From positions 1 through 31,273 of the forward strand of contig NZ_CAKTVX010000016.1 of the NCBI RefSeq assembly GCF_934630525.1: 31,273 bases of DNA. The letters run 5' to 3'. The number at the start of each line of letters is the position of its first letter. Position 1 is the stretch's first letter. Shown piece after piece: positions 13,936-21,619 of this stretch. The position numbers and the translations under genes were made by a program. This DNA comes from an uncultured Slackia sp. (lineage in GTDB: Bacteria; Actinomycetota; Coriobacteriia; Coriobacteriales; Eggerthellaceae). Below the pieces are notes generated by a model. The model worked only from the letters and a program-made list of their open reading frames with translations, was not told the origin of the DNA and searched no databases.

Positions 13936-15486
13936 CTAAGCCTGGGCCGCTTCCTCGCGCTCTTCTCGCTCGAGCACCCGTTGCATAGCAGCAATAGCGC
14001 ATTCGAGCATTTCATCGTCAGGTTCATTGGTTGTAAGTCGCTGCATTTGCATGCCCGGCCACAGCACCACTTTCACCAGCGGGTTTTCAGGATGGCTGCC
14101 CGCCCACTTCACCGTGATTTCGTAGCTAATGCCAGCAATTACGGGCATGAGCAGAATGCGGGCCACAATAACGAGCGCCAACTTTGCGGGGCCATCGGGC
14201 ACGCCCCATGCGGCGATGAGGCCGTTAAGCGGCGTAATGGTGTACACGAAAATCGCGATGATCATGACCATAATCAGAAACGCCGTGCCACAGCGCACGT
14301 GCAAACGCGGGAAGCTGCGCGCATTTTCGGGCGTGAGCGGCAAACCATGCTCGTAGCAATGAATGGTTTTATGCTCGGCACCGTGATAGCTGAACATGCG
14401 CTTGATGTCTTGCATGCGGCCAATAAGCCAGATGTAGAACACGAAAACGACGATGCGCACAATGCCGTCAACGACGTTCCAAAGAAGCGTTTTGTCATCG
14501 TACTCGCCAACGAGCACGTTCGCGATGAACGCAGGCGCGATGATGAACAAGCCGACGCCCAAAAGCAGGCCAAGCGCCATCGAGATAGCCATTTCGCGCT
14601 TGCCAAAACCGCCGTCATCCCCGTCGCAAGCCTCGGCCGCGCTGGGCTCGACCGAATCGAGCTCGACCGTGCCGGGTTCAGCCGCGCCGGACTCAGCCAC
14701 GTTAGGCTCGGCGGCGTTGGGCTCAACAACGATATCCAAGGAACGCTGCGCGCCCAAGGCGTCAATCGCTTCGTCGGGGTTGCCGAAATCATTTTTCCAC
14801 GAGAAGCCGGCGGCGGCGTCCGCAGCTTTTTCGCTGGCCAAAACCATAGGAGGTTCTGTCGTGGACTCCCTTGCATAATCCTCGGTTTTATCTTCACCCA
14901 AGCTTTCGCAAGCGCGGGAATCGGCCGCGTCGAAGGCGCCATGCTCTTCATGGCTCGCACGCTTTTCTTCATCGGGGCTTTCGCAAAAGCGCGGATGCTT
15001 ATCAGCGGGCTCGACGCAGGAAGCATTCTTAGTCGAAGCGCTTTTCTTCGGAATGGCGCCGTTCGCGTTCGCCTCTTCAGCTTTCTCCGGGAATTCCCCC
15101 TCGTCGCTATACGCATGCATCGCGGCAATTTCGAGCGCCTTATAGCCCAAAATCAAGCTCTCCACAAACGCGCGGCAGCCACGCACGATGGGCCAATACA
15201 GCCATTTGTTCTTCGCCTTGCCACTGGCCAAATCATGTTCTTCAATATAGATGTTGCCCGACGGCTCGCGCACGGCAGCCGCCCAATTGAACCGGCCGCG
15301 CATCATAACGCCCTCGATAAGCGCCTGGCCGCCCACGTGCGTTTTGTTCGCACCGTCTTCAGCAAACGCACGCTTCACGGCGCTGCGCTCGCGGGAGGCC
15401 TGACCGCTTTCGTTTTTCACGGCCGCACCGAGCATTTCCTGGTCGGCTTCATGTTCTTTCGACATGCATTCAGTTTCGTTAGACAC
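13936..15486 (-). CDS. DUF1385 (YqhQ-like) membrane protein with a long acidic insertion
   Basis: The protein has 516 residues from a GTG; an ATG seven codons later is possible. The conserved family start VGGQALIEGVMMRG is at residues 51-64, and later come SYHGAEHKTIHCYE and RCGTAFLIM, both typical of DUF1385, between several membrane helices. Family members are usually around 300 residues. The extra length is a polar insertion at about residues 128-292 that includes a 5-residue repeat (EPNAA, EPNVA, ESGAA, EPGTV, ELDSV, EPSAA) at about 255-285. The repeat is also visible as 15 nt units in the DNA. Function of the family is not known to me. Confidence 0.88.
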   Translation of the reverse strand: MSNETECMSKEHEADQEMLGAAVKNESGQASRERSAVKRAFAEDGANKTHVGGQALIEGVMMRGRFNWAAAVREPSGNIYIEEHDLASGKAKNKWLYWPIVRGCRAFVESLILGYKALEIAAMHAYSDEGEFPEKAEEANANGAIPKKSASTKNASCVEPADKHPRFCESPDEEKRASHEEHGAFDAADSRACESLGEDKTEDYARESTTEPPMVLASEKAADAAAGFSWKNDFGNPDEAIDALGAQRSLDIVVEPNAAEPNVAESGAAEPGTVELDSVEPSAAEACDGDDGGFGKREMAISMALGLLLGVGLFIIAPAFIANVLVGEYDDKTLLWNVVDGIVRIVVFVFYIWLIGRMQDIKRMFSYHGAEHKTIHCYEHGLPLTPENARSFPRLHVRCGTAFLIMVMIIAIFVYTITPLNGLIAAWGVPDGPAKLALVIVARILLMPVIAGISYEITVKWAGSHPENPLVKVVLWPGMQMQRLTTNEPDDEMLECAIAAMQRVLEREEREEAAQA

Positions 15487-15580
15487 GCTTGGAGCTTTCT
15501 TCTTGACTCATAGCACAGGCGAACGACGACTCCTCCGGCTCACCCGGATCGTCCAAATCGCCCGCCTCATCGTAGGGCAT
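15479..15580 (-). CDS. Possible 33-residue leader peptide before the DUF1385 gene
   Basis: This acidic reading frame (start MPYDEAGDLDDPGEPEESS, end EESSKRV) stops 8 bases inside the GTG start of the DUF1385 gene. It has no good ribosome site, and a -10-like TAAAAT overlaps its beginning. The overlap could couple translation. Alternatively the two frames were once one N-terminus and a single-base shift separates them. Weakly supported. Confidence 0.25.
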   Translation of the reverse strand: MPYDEAGDLDDPGEPEESSFACAMSQEESSKRV

Positions 15581-15604
15581 AATTTTACGACCAGCCGCGA
15601 ACAA

Positions 15605-15638
15605 AAATAGGGCAAAGGAACGGTCCTTTGCCCTATTT
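15605..15638 (-). terminator. Strong intrinsic terminator of thyX
   Basis: AAATAGGGCAAAGGA (15605-15619) and TCCTTTGCCCTATTT (15624-15638) form a perfect 15 bp stem with a 4 nt loop. On the minus strand it continues into further Ts (TTTTTG). It lies 18 bases after the thyX stop. Confidence 0.9.
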
Positions 15639-15655
15639 CGCATCAAAACGCCGCA

Positions 15656-16336
15656 CTATTCGCGTACTGCCTTGGGGTACGGATTTCCGCAGGTCATTTT
15701 GCCTTCGGGGCATGCACCGCGCACGCACGGCGCTCCCGCGTCGGCAAAAACGAACGGAGCCGTGGGGCGCGCGAGTTCCAGCATGCGATGCGCCAGCTCG
15801 CGAATCTCCCACTGCGCACGGTTGCAGCAACGCAAGCTGAAGAAATGCAACAGCTCGCGCACGTTCATGGTAACCACGATTTTGCTTTCGGCAGCATTCG
15901 GCAGCAGATAACGAGCGTCTTCAGCAGGCACGCCAGCATCGAGCAGCTTTTTATAGGCCGACGTGGCCGCTTCAATGGCCTCGTCGAAAACAGCATTCGC
16001 TTCCTCGTTGGCACGCACGCTTTCGGGCTTTACCACAGAAACGCCCTCTTTGAATTTGACGTAACGCTGCGACTGCTGATTAAAGCTCGCCAGACGGTGA
16101 CGAACCAGTTGGTGAGTAAGCGCGCGCGAAACGCCATCGATGGCAAACGTATAGCTCACATGCTCAAGCGTCGAGAAGTGTCCGCTGGCCATGATGGTGG
16201 AAAGCACGCTGCGCATACGCTCTTCCGACATCGTCTCCATGAGCTCAGCCGCACCAACGGGTGCATAGCACAAACGGGCGGCCGTCGCGATGGCGCGCTC
16301 GGGATCGGGCGTGTGGTACAACAGTTCAACGTGCAT
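15656..16336 (-). CDS. thyX: Flavin-dependent thymidylate synthase ThyX
   Basis: The protein has 226 residues. The ThyX signature is intact: R79-H80-R81 then S84, N86, Q87, S89, Q90, R91, Y92 (RHRLASFNQQSQRY). Early family stretches ARLCY and ASGHFSTLEHVSYTF are present. ThyX makes dTMP from dUMP with FAD, NADPH and methylene-tetrahydrofolate and, unlike ThyA, yields tetrahydrofolate. Residues 149-160 (NVRELLHFFSLR) fit the substrate-binding helix. AGGGGG precedes the ATG. The gene has its own upstream and downstream terminators and is monocistronic. Confidence 0.96.
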   Translation of the reverse strand: MHVELLYHTPDPERAIATAARLCYAPVGAAELMETMSEERMRSVLSTIMASGHFSTLEHVSYTFAIDGVSRALTHQLVRHRLASFNQQSQRYVKFKEGVSVVKPESVRANEEANAVFDEAIEAATSAYKKLLDAGVPAEDARYLLPNAAESKIVVTMNVRELLHFFSLRCCNRAQWEIRELAHRMLELARPTAPFVFADAGAPCVRGACPEGKMTCGNPYPKAVRE

Positions 16337-16380
16337 AATCGTCCCCCTTCTGGTAAGCGATTCAACTTTAATCTATCGGT

Positions 16381-16415
16381 AAAAAAATATGCCCCGCGCC
16401 AGCGCGCAGGGCATA
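16381..16415 (-). terminator. Intrinsic terminator of the DtxR-like gene
   Basis: TATGCCC (16388-16394) pairs with GGGCATA (16409-16415) around a GC-rich inner stem. On the minus strand the hairpin is followed directly by seven Ts. It is 22 bases past the regulator stop and separates it from thyX. Confidence 0.9.
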
Positions 16416-16437
16416 AAGAAAACAAGGGAACGGTGCT

Positions 16438-16872
16438 TTATGGCTCGAGGGTTATGCCTTGTTTGGCCAAGTACTCTTCCCACTTCCTGAATGATTCGGC
16501 GGAAATACCATGTTCAATTTGACACGCCTCGTAATTGGCGGTTTCCGAATCAATGCCAATCGCCTCGGTCATGAAGCGGAACAACAGATTATGACGGCGC
16601 CAAATCGTGGAACCGTACTCGTAGCCCTCTTCGGTAAGTGTGATGTCGCCATAATAGGGCTGCACGGCGTAGCCTTTTTCTTTGAGGTTCGTAACGGCCT
16701 TCGAGACCGACGCCTTGGAAACGTTGAGTTTCGAAGCCACATCAACCGCACGAATAGGAGCGTTGGGGCCACCCGCCAAGTCGACGATTGCCTCCAAATA
16801 ATCCTCGAGCGAATGGCTTAAAGGCTCCCTGTCGCGAGATTCGAGCATGGTGCCCATTTGGGATTCTGACAT
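16438..16872 (-). CDS. DtxR/MntR-family metal-dependent repressor
   Basis: The protein has 144 residues from the ATG at 16872, chosen for AAGGAGG just upstream. A winged helix (SLEDYLEAIVDL, AVDVASKLNVSKASVSKAVTNLKEKG) is followed by the metal-sensing dimer domain. There is no SH3-like third domain, as in MntR. By pattern, the metal ligands correspond to D24, E27, H94, C117, E120 and H121. The Asp matches MntR (D8). The Cys sits where MntR has Glu99 and DtxR has Cys102. The set is therefore a hybrid, and iron sensing is plausible given the feo genes upstream. The regulator likely controls feo and itself. Confidence 0.9.
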   Translation of the reverse strand: MSESQMGTMLESRDREPLSHSLEDYLEAIVDLAGGPNAPIRAVDVASKLNVSKASVSKAVTNLKEKGYAVQPYYGDITLTEEGYEYGSTIWRRHNLLFRFMTEAIGIDSETANYEACQIEHGISAESFRKWEEYLAKQGITLEP

Positions 16873-17256
16873 ACATGCCTCCTTGAATAGCGCATGCGCG
16901 CATGACCTTCCTGCGGAGTACAATACCACACATAGCGAAGTTTATCCGAAAGGACTCGGGGCGCAATGCGGGTACCTCGGCGAGTAACGCCAAACGCGTA
17001 AGCGAGGCATCACGAAGCCCATCTGCGCCAATAGCTCATAACGCCAACGCTTGAGGGCACCGATGCTCGCTGCTACCTGGCATCGATTCCCGCTGTTTCC
17101 GCCGCCGCACCCGCCGATGTCGTTGCCTCAACAAGACAACGCGCTGCTTCGGAAAAATGCCGCAATATCGATATCGATTGGCGAGTCCATCACGCAGCCC
17201 GCAAAGCGTCATACCGCCAAAGTCGGAAGCACGGCCCTCAATGGAAAGGCGCCTCG
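16873..17256. other. Intergenic stretch upstream of the DtxR-like gene
   Basis: No gene is supported here. Near the regulator there is an extended -10-like TGGTATTGT on the minus strand (around 16920) and a 12 bp palindrome CATGCGCGCATG (16893-16904) between it and the ribosome site, which could be an operator. The remaining sequence towards 17256 has no ribosome site, hairpin terminator or conserved frame that I can recognise. Confidence 0.4.
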
Positions 17257-17466
17257 CTACTTCGCCGAGGCAACCGCCGCATCGGCATCGGCAATCATTT
17301 TATCGATACGCGCCGTAGCCGAGCAGCCTCCACTGCAGTGCCCCGAGCACGAACCGCACATCTCTTTCTCGCCACACATGCCTTTTTTCATCATCAGGCG
17401 AACCGATAGACACACACAGACAATCAAAATCGCCAGCACAATGGCTGTCGCCATATTCATAACCAT
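17257..17466 (-). CDS. FeoB-associated Cys-rich membrane peptide
   Basis: The peptide has 69 residues: one N-terminal membrane helix (MATAIVLAILIVCVCLSVRL) followed by a Cys-rich segment (GMCGEKEMCGSCSGHCSGGCS) and a short helix. This is the layout of FeoB-associated Cys-rich proteins. They lie next to feoB in many anaerobes and are thought to help iron transport, perhaps like FeoC. GAGG lies 5 bases before the chosen ATG. It is the first gene after feoB, but 570 bp away, with a repeat element between them. Confidence 0.85.
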   Translation of the reverse strand: MVMNMATAIVLAILIVCVCLSVRLMMKKGMCGEKEMCGSCSGHCSGGCSATARIDKMIADADAAVASAK

Positions 17467-17485
17467 AGCGGCCTCGTTTCAATTG

Positions 17486-17501
17486 GGCGCGCATGCGCGC
17501 C
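17486..17501. promoter_or_regulatory. 16 bp perfect palindrome upstream of the FeoB-associated gene
   Basis: GGCGCGCATGCGCGCC lies 20 bases before the start codon. The string GCATGCGCGC followed by (C)ATG also occurs in the palindrome upstream of the DtxR-like gene (16892-16904). It could be an operator shared by both genes, but GCGCATGC-type words are common across this window. Confidence 0.3.
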
Positions 17502-17631
17502 ATGCTTTTATTCACCAGGTACTTTACCGCTTTCGGCCGCACAATTACTCTTGATTGAACAAATGTTTCCCAAGGGTCACATATTTGACATTTTCACGAC
17601 GTCGTGAGGGTCCAGCGTAAATGAAATCGTT

Positions 17632-17846
17632 AAAAAGTGACAAAAGTTGCGAATTCGGGGGCCTTAAAACCAGAACCGCATCCCCGAAAGGGGCCGATTC
17701 GCTGCTTTTTTGGGAGTTTCGACACGAAAAGCCGGCAAATTGACCCTAATTCACGCCTTTTCATCTCATATTTGGACGCGAAATCCCGCGAATGCACCAT
17801 CAGATTCAGGCCAGCGCCCCCGAATTCGCAACTTTTGTCACTTTTT
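17632..17846. mobile_element. MITE-like element with 31 bp perfect terminal inverted repeats
   Basis: Bases 17632-17662 are the exact reverse complement of 17816-17846 (31 of 31). The outer ends read AAAAAGTGACAAAAGTTGCG. The 153 bp core has no gene that I can support. There is no obvious target duplication at the edges. Such a long perfect inverted repeat around a short non-coding core is typical of a non-autonomous element moved by a transposase encoded elsewhere. It lies between feoB and the FeoB-associated gene and may have been inserted into the feo operon. Confidence 0.75.
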
Positions 17847-17876
17847 GCCCCAATCCTTTACGCAGGGGGCGTATCT

Positions 17877-17929
17877 AACGCAAGATGCGCCCCAACGCAA
17901 GATGCGCCCCGCATTTGCGGGGCGCATCT
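17877..17929. repeat. 17 nt tandem duplication leading into a 14 bp hairpin
   Basis: AACGCAAGATGCGCCCC is present twice in a row (17877-17893 and 17894-17910). The second copy runs into a perfect 14 bp stem (17900-17913 with 17916-17929) with a 2 nt loop. A partly complementary GGGGGCGTATCT just before it suggests the unit was duplicated around the stem. Together with the next hairpin it forms a strong barrier downstream of feoB. Confidence 0.75.
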
Positions 17930-17962
17930 ATCCATACTGAGCCACGAGCTTGCCGCCGAACG

Positions 17963-17992
17963 AAAGGTGCCCCGCGACCGCGGGGCACCTTT
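17963..17992 (-). terminator. feoB terminator hairpin
   Basis: AAAGGTGCCCCGCG (17963-17976) and CGCGGGGCACCTTT (17979-17992) form a perfect 14 bp stem with a 2 nt loop. On the minus strand the hairpin ends in TTT, 46 bases past the feoB stop. Confidence 0.8.
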
Positions 17993-18037
17993 CTACCTAG
18001 GCCAACAATCAGAACTCGTCGGCGTCAAATTCGCAAG

Positions 18038-20596
18038 CTATTTCGCCTGTTCGTCCTTATGCTGAGGCATGGGACGGAAAATCTGGAACAGCATAGCCGC
18101 AGCAACGGCGATAGCGATGATGGTCCAGAAGTTGAAGCCAATCTCGCCCGTCGCGAGGCCCACGAACTGGTAAATCATCAGGCCAACGCACCATGCGAAG
18201 CCGCACAGATAGCCGATGGTAATCCAGAACCATTTCGCAGAGGCCTGCTGCTGACGAATGGTGCCCATGGCCGCAAAGCACGGAGCGCACAGAAGGTTGA
18301 ATGCGCAGAAAGCCGAGATCGCAGCCGCACCGCCACCGATCATCTGACCGAAGCCAAGCCACAGAGCGGGGTCGGACTCGCCATAGCTGGAAAGCTGGGT
18401 GATGATGCCAACGGTAGCGACGACATTCTCCTTAGCAACCAAGCCGGTAATCGTGGTTGCCGCAGCCTGCCAATTGTCAAATCCAAGAGGAGCGAAAATC
18501 CAGGCGAGCAAATTGCCAAGGCCGGCCATAAGGCTGTAGTCCATGTAGTCAGGCGCATCGGCGTCAAGCAGGCCGAAGCCGTCGCCCGCATCGCCAAAGT
18601 TCATGAGGAACCAAATAACGATAGTGGACAGGAAGATAATCGTACCAGCCTTGATGATGTAGCCCTTCACGCGCTCCCACATGGAAAGCAGCACGCTCTT
18701 CACGGTAGGCATGTGATATTCAGGCAGCTCCATAACGAACGGCGTGGCCTCGCCGGCGAAAAGCTTGGTCTTCTTCAGCATGATGCCAGAGATGATGATC
18801 GCCACAACGCCCATGAAGTAGAAGAGCGGAGCAACCCACCAGGTATCATCGGAATTGCCCGTTGCCAGCGCGCCGAACACGAGCGCGATAATAGGCATCT
18901 TCGCACCGCACGGAATCATGGTGGTGGTCATGATGGTCATGCGGCGATCCATCTCATTTTCGATGGTCTTGGTCGCCATAACCGCAGGCACACCGCAGCC
19001 AGACGCGATAAGCATGGGGATGAACGACTTGCCAGAAAGGCCGAACTTGCGGAACACGCGGTCCATGATGAAGGCGACGCGCGACATATAACCGCACAGC
19101 TCAAGAATGCCCAGCAGCAAGAACAGAATGATCATCTGCGGGATGAAGCCGATGACCGCGCCAACGCCGGCGACGATGCCGTCGTTAACGAGCGATTGCA
19201 ACCACGGAGCAACGTCGGCCGATTCCATGGCATCGGAGATGATCGCGCCAAGGCCAGGAATCCACAGGCCATAATCGGCCGGATCGGGCTCGGCGACCTC
19301 AACGGCCTCCTTGTAGGCATCGAAGTCGACTTCCTCTTCAGAGGTCACGCCGTCCTCGTCTTCAACCTCGATGGTGGCAACGGCATTTTCAGCCTCGGCC
19401 TTTTCCTCGAAGTCTTTCACCGTCGCTTGAGCGTCTTCGTATTCAGCGACAGCGTCTTCGTCGGCATCGTCCTCGGGCTCGGCCACGGCAAGCGCGTCAA
19501 GCACTTCCTGGCTTTCATCGCTCGGAACGTCGCGAACCTCGTCCATGCCGTAGATATTGGTGACGTAAGCCTCAACAACGCCCTGGGCATCTTCATATTC
19601 GCCCTCGGCCTCTTCGTAGGCAGCCTGGCCGGTATAGAGGTAGCCATCGCCTGAGATGCCGTCGTTAGCCCAGTCGGTCACAGGGCCCGTGCCCACCGTA
19701 ACCGCAAGCCAATATACGAAGAACATGATGACGATGAAGATGGGCAGGCCCAGCCAACGGTTGGTGACCACGCGGTCGATCTTCTGAGAAGTGGTCAGGC
19801 CCGTGCGGGAGCGTTTCACCGTCTTGTCGATAACGTGCGAAATGGCGTTATAGCGCTCGCTCGTTACAATCGATTCAGCGTCGTCATCGAGCTTGTTCTC
19901 GATTGCATCACGAACCTCGTCGATGGCCTTGAGCTCGCTCGCCGAAAGCTTCAGGTCGTCGATGGTTTTCTGCTCGCCCTCGAAAAGCTTGATGGCATAC
20001 CAGCGCGAGGTGGAAGGAGAAACCTTCGAGCCCAAAATACCCTCGATTTTGGCGATAGCCTCCTCAACGACGGCATCGAACTTCATCTGAGATTCGGGCG
20101 CCTTTTTTGCCTTCGCAGCCTCAATGGCGGCATTCACCACGTCTTCCATACCACGGCCACGAAGCGCCGAAGTAGGAACGACCGGGCAGCCGAGCTGCTT
20201 GGACAGACCATCGACATCGATCTTGTCCTCGTTTTTCTCGACCAAGTCCATCATGTTCAGGGCCAAAACCACAGGCACGCCCAGGTTCAAGATTTGGCTC
20301 GTGAGGTACAGATTGCGCTCAAGATTGGTCGCGTCAACCAGATTGATAACAGCGTCGGGGCCGCCATCAAGCAGGTAATCGCGCGCAACGATCTCTTCGG
20401 GCGAATAAGGCGAGAGCGAATAGATGCCCGGAAGGTCGGTGATAACAACCTCTTTGTCCTTGGTGTACTTACCCTCTTTTTTCTCGACGGTAACGCCCGG
20501 CCAGTTGCCAACATATTGGTTGGCGCCTGTCAGGTCGTTGAACATCGTCGTCTTGCCGCAGTTCGGGTTGCCGGCAAGCGCAATGCGAATTCCCAT
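18038..20596 (-). CDS. feoB: Ferrous iron transporter FeoB with a large acidic insertion
   Basis: The protein has 852 residues. The N-terminal G domain has G1 GNPNCGKT (9-16), G3 DLPG (54-57) and G4 NMMD (114-117). The membrane domain has the conserved ELCGYMSRVAFIMDRV, SGCGVPAVMATKTIE and CGAKMPII segments. It imports Fe2+ across the cell membrane. After the first membrane helix (about 281-303) there is an insertion at about 317-441 not expected in this family. By my count it has 45 Asp/Glu and only 4 Lys/Arg in 125 residues, with helical YEEAEGEYEDAQG-type repeats. By topology it should face outside. The gene follows two feoA genes and a long 5' gap with hairpins. Confidence 0.96.
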   Translation of the reverse strand: MGIRIALAGNPNCGKTTMFNDLTGANQYVGNWPGVTVEKKEGKYTKDKEVVITDLPGIYSLSPYSPEEIVARDYLLDGGPDAVINLVDATNLERNLYLTSQILNLGVPVVLALNMMDLVEKNEDKIDVDGLSKQLGCPVVPTSALRGRGMEDVVNAAIEAAKAKKAPESQMKFDAVVEEAIAKIEGILGSKVSPSTSRWYAIKLFEGEQKTIDDLKLSASELKAIDEVRDAIENKLDDDAESIVTSERYNAISHVIDKTVKRSRTGLTTSQKIDRVVTNRWLGLPIFIVIMFFVYWLAVTVGTGPVTDWANDGISGDGYLYTGQAAYEEAEGEYEDAQGVVEAYVTNIYGMDEVRDVPSDESQEVLDALAVAEPEDDADEDAVAEYEDAQATVKDFEEKAEAENAVATIEVEDEDGVTSEEEVDFDAYKEAVEVAEPDPADYGLWIPGLGAIISDAMESADVAPWLQSLVNDGIVAGVGAVIGFIPQMIILFLLLGILELCGYMSRVAFIMDRVFRKFGLSGKSFIPMLIASGCGVPAVMATKTIENEMDRRMTIMTTTMIPCGAKMPIIALVFGALATGNSDDTWWVAPLFYFMGVVAIIISGIMLKKTKLFAGEATPFVMELPEYHMPTVKSVLLSMWERVKGYIIKAGTIIFLSTIVIWFLMNFGDAGDGFGLLDADAPDYMDYSLMAGLGNLLAWIFAPLGFDNWQAAATTITGLVAKENVVATVGIITQLSSYGESDPALWLGFGQMIGGGAAAISAFCAFNLLCAPCFAAMGTIRQQQASAKWFWITIGYLCGFAWCVGLMIYQFVGLATGEIGFNFWTIIAIAVAAAMLFQIFRPMPQHKDEQAK

Positions 20597-20733
20597 TGTC
20601 TGCCTTTCAGTCGTTTGCGAATCTGTCAGCCTGGGATTTCACTCCATAAGAATCCCCAGGTGACGAGCGATTTGTTAGCTATCGCAAACTCGCGTTCCTA
20701 AAAAATGGCGCCTTTGCGCCTAATCCTCGCCAA

Positions 20734-20761
20734 CTGACGCGTGGGCCTATGGCCCCGTCAG
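20734..20761 (-). other. Hairpin just after feoA in the feoA-feoB gap
   Basis: CTGACG and CGTCAG (20734-20739, 20756-20761) enclose an inner GGGCC/GGCCC stem (20743-20755). It lies directly beyond the feoA stop in the 167 bp gap before feoB. No T-run follows, so an attenuating or stabilising hairpin is more likely than a full terminator. Confidence 0.5.
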
Positions 20762-20763
20762 CG

Positions 20764-21000
20764 TTAGTTGACGAGAATGCTCTCAGCCTCACTCTTGCGC
20801 AGCGACAGCTCGTAGCCACGAACGGTCACCTCAATCGGGTCGCCGAGCGGTGCCACTTTACGCACATACACTTCCACGCCCTTGGTGATGCCCATGTCCA
20901 TAATGTGACGCTTCAACGCGCCCTCGCCCGTAAGGCGTCGTACGGTCGCGGTATCGCCAATCTTGACGTCGCGAAGCGTTTTCGCCTGCTCTTCCGCCAT
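20764..21000 (-). CDS. feoA: FeoA-family small SH3-like protein (feoB-proximal)
   Basis: The protein has 78 residues from the ATG at 21000, with GGAAGGAG 6 bases upstream; the frame upstream is only leader. The fold pattern is that of FeoA: TLRDVKIGDTATVRRLTG, HIMDMGITKGVEVYVRKVAPLGDPIEVTVRGYELSLRKSEA. FeoA proteins are cytosolic partners needed for FeoB activity. It is the second of two feoA genes in tandem. Confidence 0.92.
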   Translation of the reverse strand: MAEEQAKTLRDVKIGDTATVRRLTGEGALKRHIMDMGITKGVEVYVRKVAPLGDPIEVTVRGYELSLRKSEAESILVN

Positions 21001-21079
21001 ATCTGCTCCTTCCTTCTTGGTCGCACAGCTTTGTTGCCTTATATGTATCCGCAAAGGCGACAACTCGCCTAAGGCCAGA

Positions 21080-21102
21080 TCCGGCGCGAAAATCGCGCCG
21101 GA
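21080..21102. other. 10 bp hairpin between the two feoA genes
   Basis: TCCGGCGCGA (21080-21089), loop AAA and TCGCGCCGGA (21093-21102) form a perfect stem in the 116 bp gap. No T-run follows on the minus strand (a T-run precedes it). It may be a processing or stabilising element. Confidence 0.5.
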
Positions 21103-21116
21103 CGATACCAAAAAAA

Positions 21117-21407
21117 TTAGCGCGCGGCTGTTGTGACGATATGGTTTGCGGCCTGGCGGCTGATCGCCACCTGAGCGCCCTTCACCTGCACAACCAAATC
21201 GCCCTGCACGCCCGCGATTACCTTGACCTCCGCCCCTTCAACGAAACCGAGGTTTTCCAAATGATGGGTGAGGTCGTTTTTGCCACGAACCTTGATGACT
21301 TTGACCGTTTCACCGGCCGACACAAACGTAAGGGGCAATTGCTGCGCCGATACTCCGCGCGAAGTTTCAGCACCCTCAACGCTCAAGTCCATAACTGCTC
21401 CGTCCAT
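21117..21407 (-). CDS. feoA: FeoA-family protein (promoter-proximal)
   Basis: The protein has 96 residues from the ATG at 21407, with GGAGG 6 bases upstream. After a 25-residue N-terminal extension comes a FeoA domain: LTFVSAGETVKVIKVRGKND, HHLENLGFVEGAEVKVIAGVQGDLVVQVKGAQVAISRQAA. It differs clearly from the second FeoA, so the two are not a recent duplication. First gene of the feo operon. Confidence 0.92.
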   Translation of the reverse strand: MDGAVMDLSVEGAETSRGVSAQQLPLTFVSAGETVKVIKVRGKNDLTHHLENLGFVEGAEVKVIAGVQGDLVVQVKGAQVAISRQAANHIVTTAAR

Positions 21408-21540
21408 GGTAAGCCTCCAGAAAGTAAGCCTTAGGTAATCACGACGACTAACCATATCACGAAAGTTTCCCATAGGAAATAAAAATGAGAGCTTTAGCTA
21501 TCTTTTTCATAAAAGTTTCTAATGGCTATCAAAAACATGG
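21408..21540 (-). promoter_or_regulatory. AT-rich leader of the feo operon
   Basis: This stretch is far more AT-rich than its surroundings and should contain the feo promoter. Visible signals on the minus strand are TTTCC-TATG-GGAAA (an interrupted palindrome near 21464-21477), two GATAGC repeats, and TTACCTAAGGC close to the gene, which contains a half-site like those bound by DtxR/IdeR proteins. No single -35/-10 pair stands out. Confidence 0.35.
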
Positions 21541-21619
21541 GCGCGATTGCGTCGCTCGGAGGAACGCGCGGTCCAATCGGGACAGGGCGAGCGGGGCGAG
21601 CGGGGCCAGACGGCGGCGT

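Noticed and set aside
17051..17554. 167-codon plus-strand frame
   Set aside because: It lies antisense over the FeoB-associated gene and has no recognisable features.
17885..19654. 589-codon plus-strand open frame
   Set aside because: It runs antisense through feoB and begins in hairpin DNA; no domain and no ribosome site.
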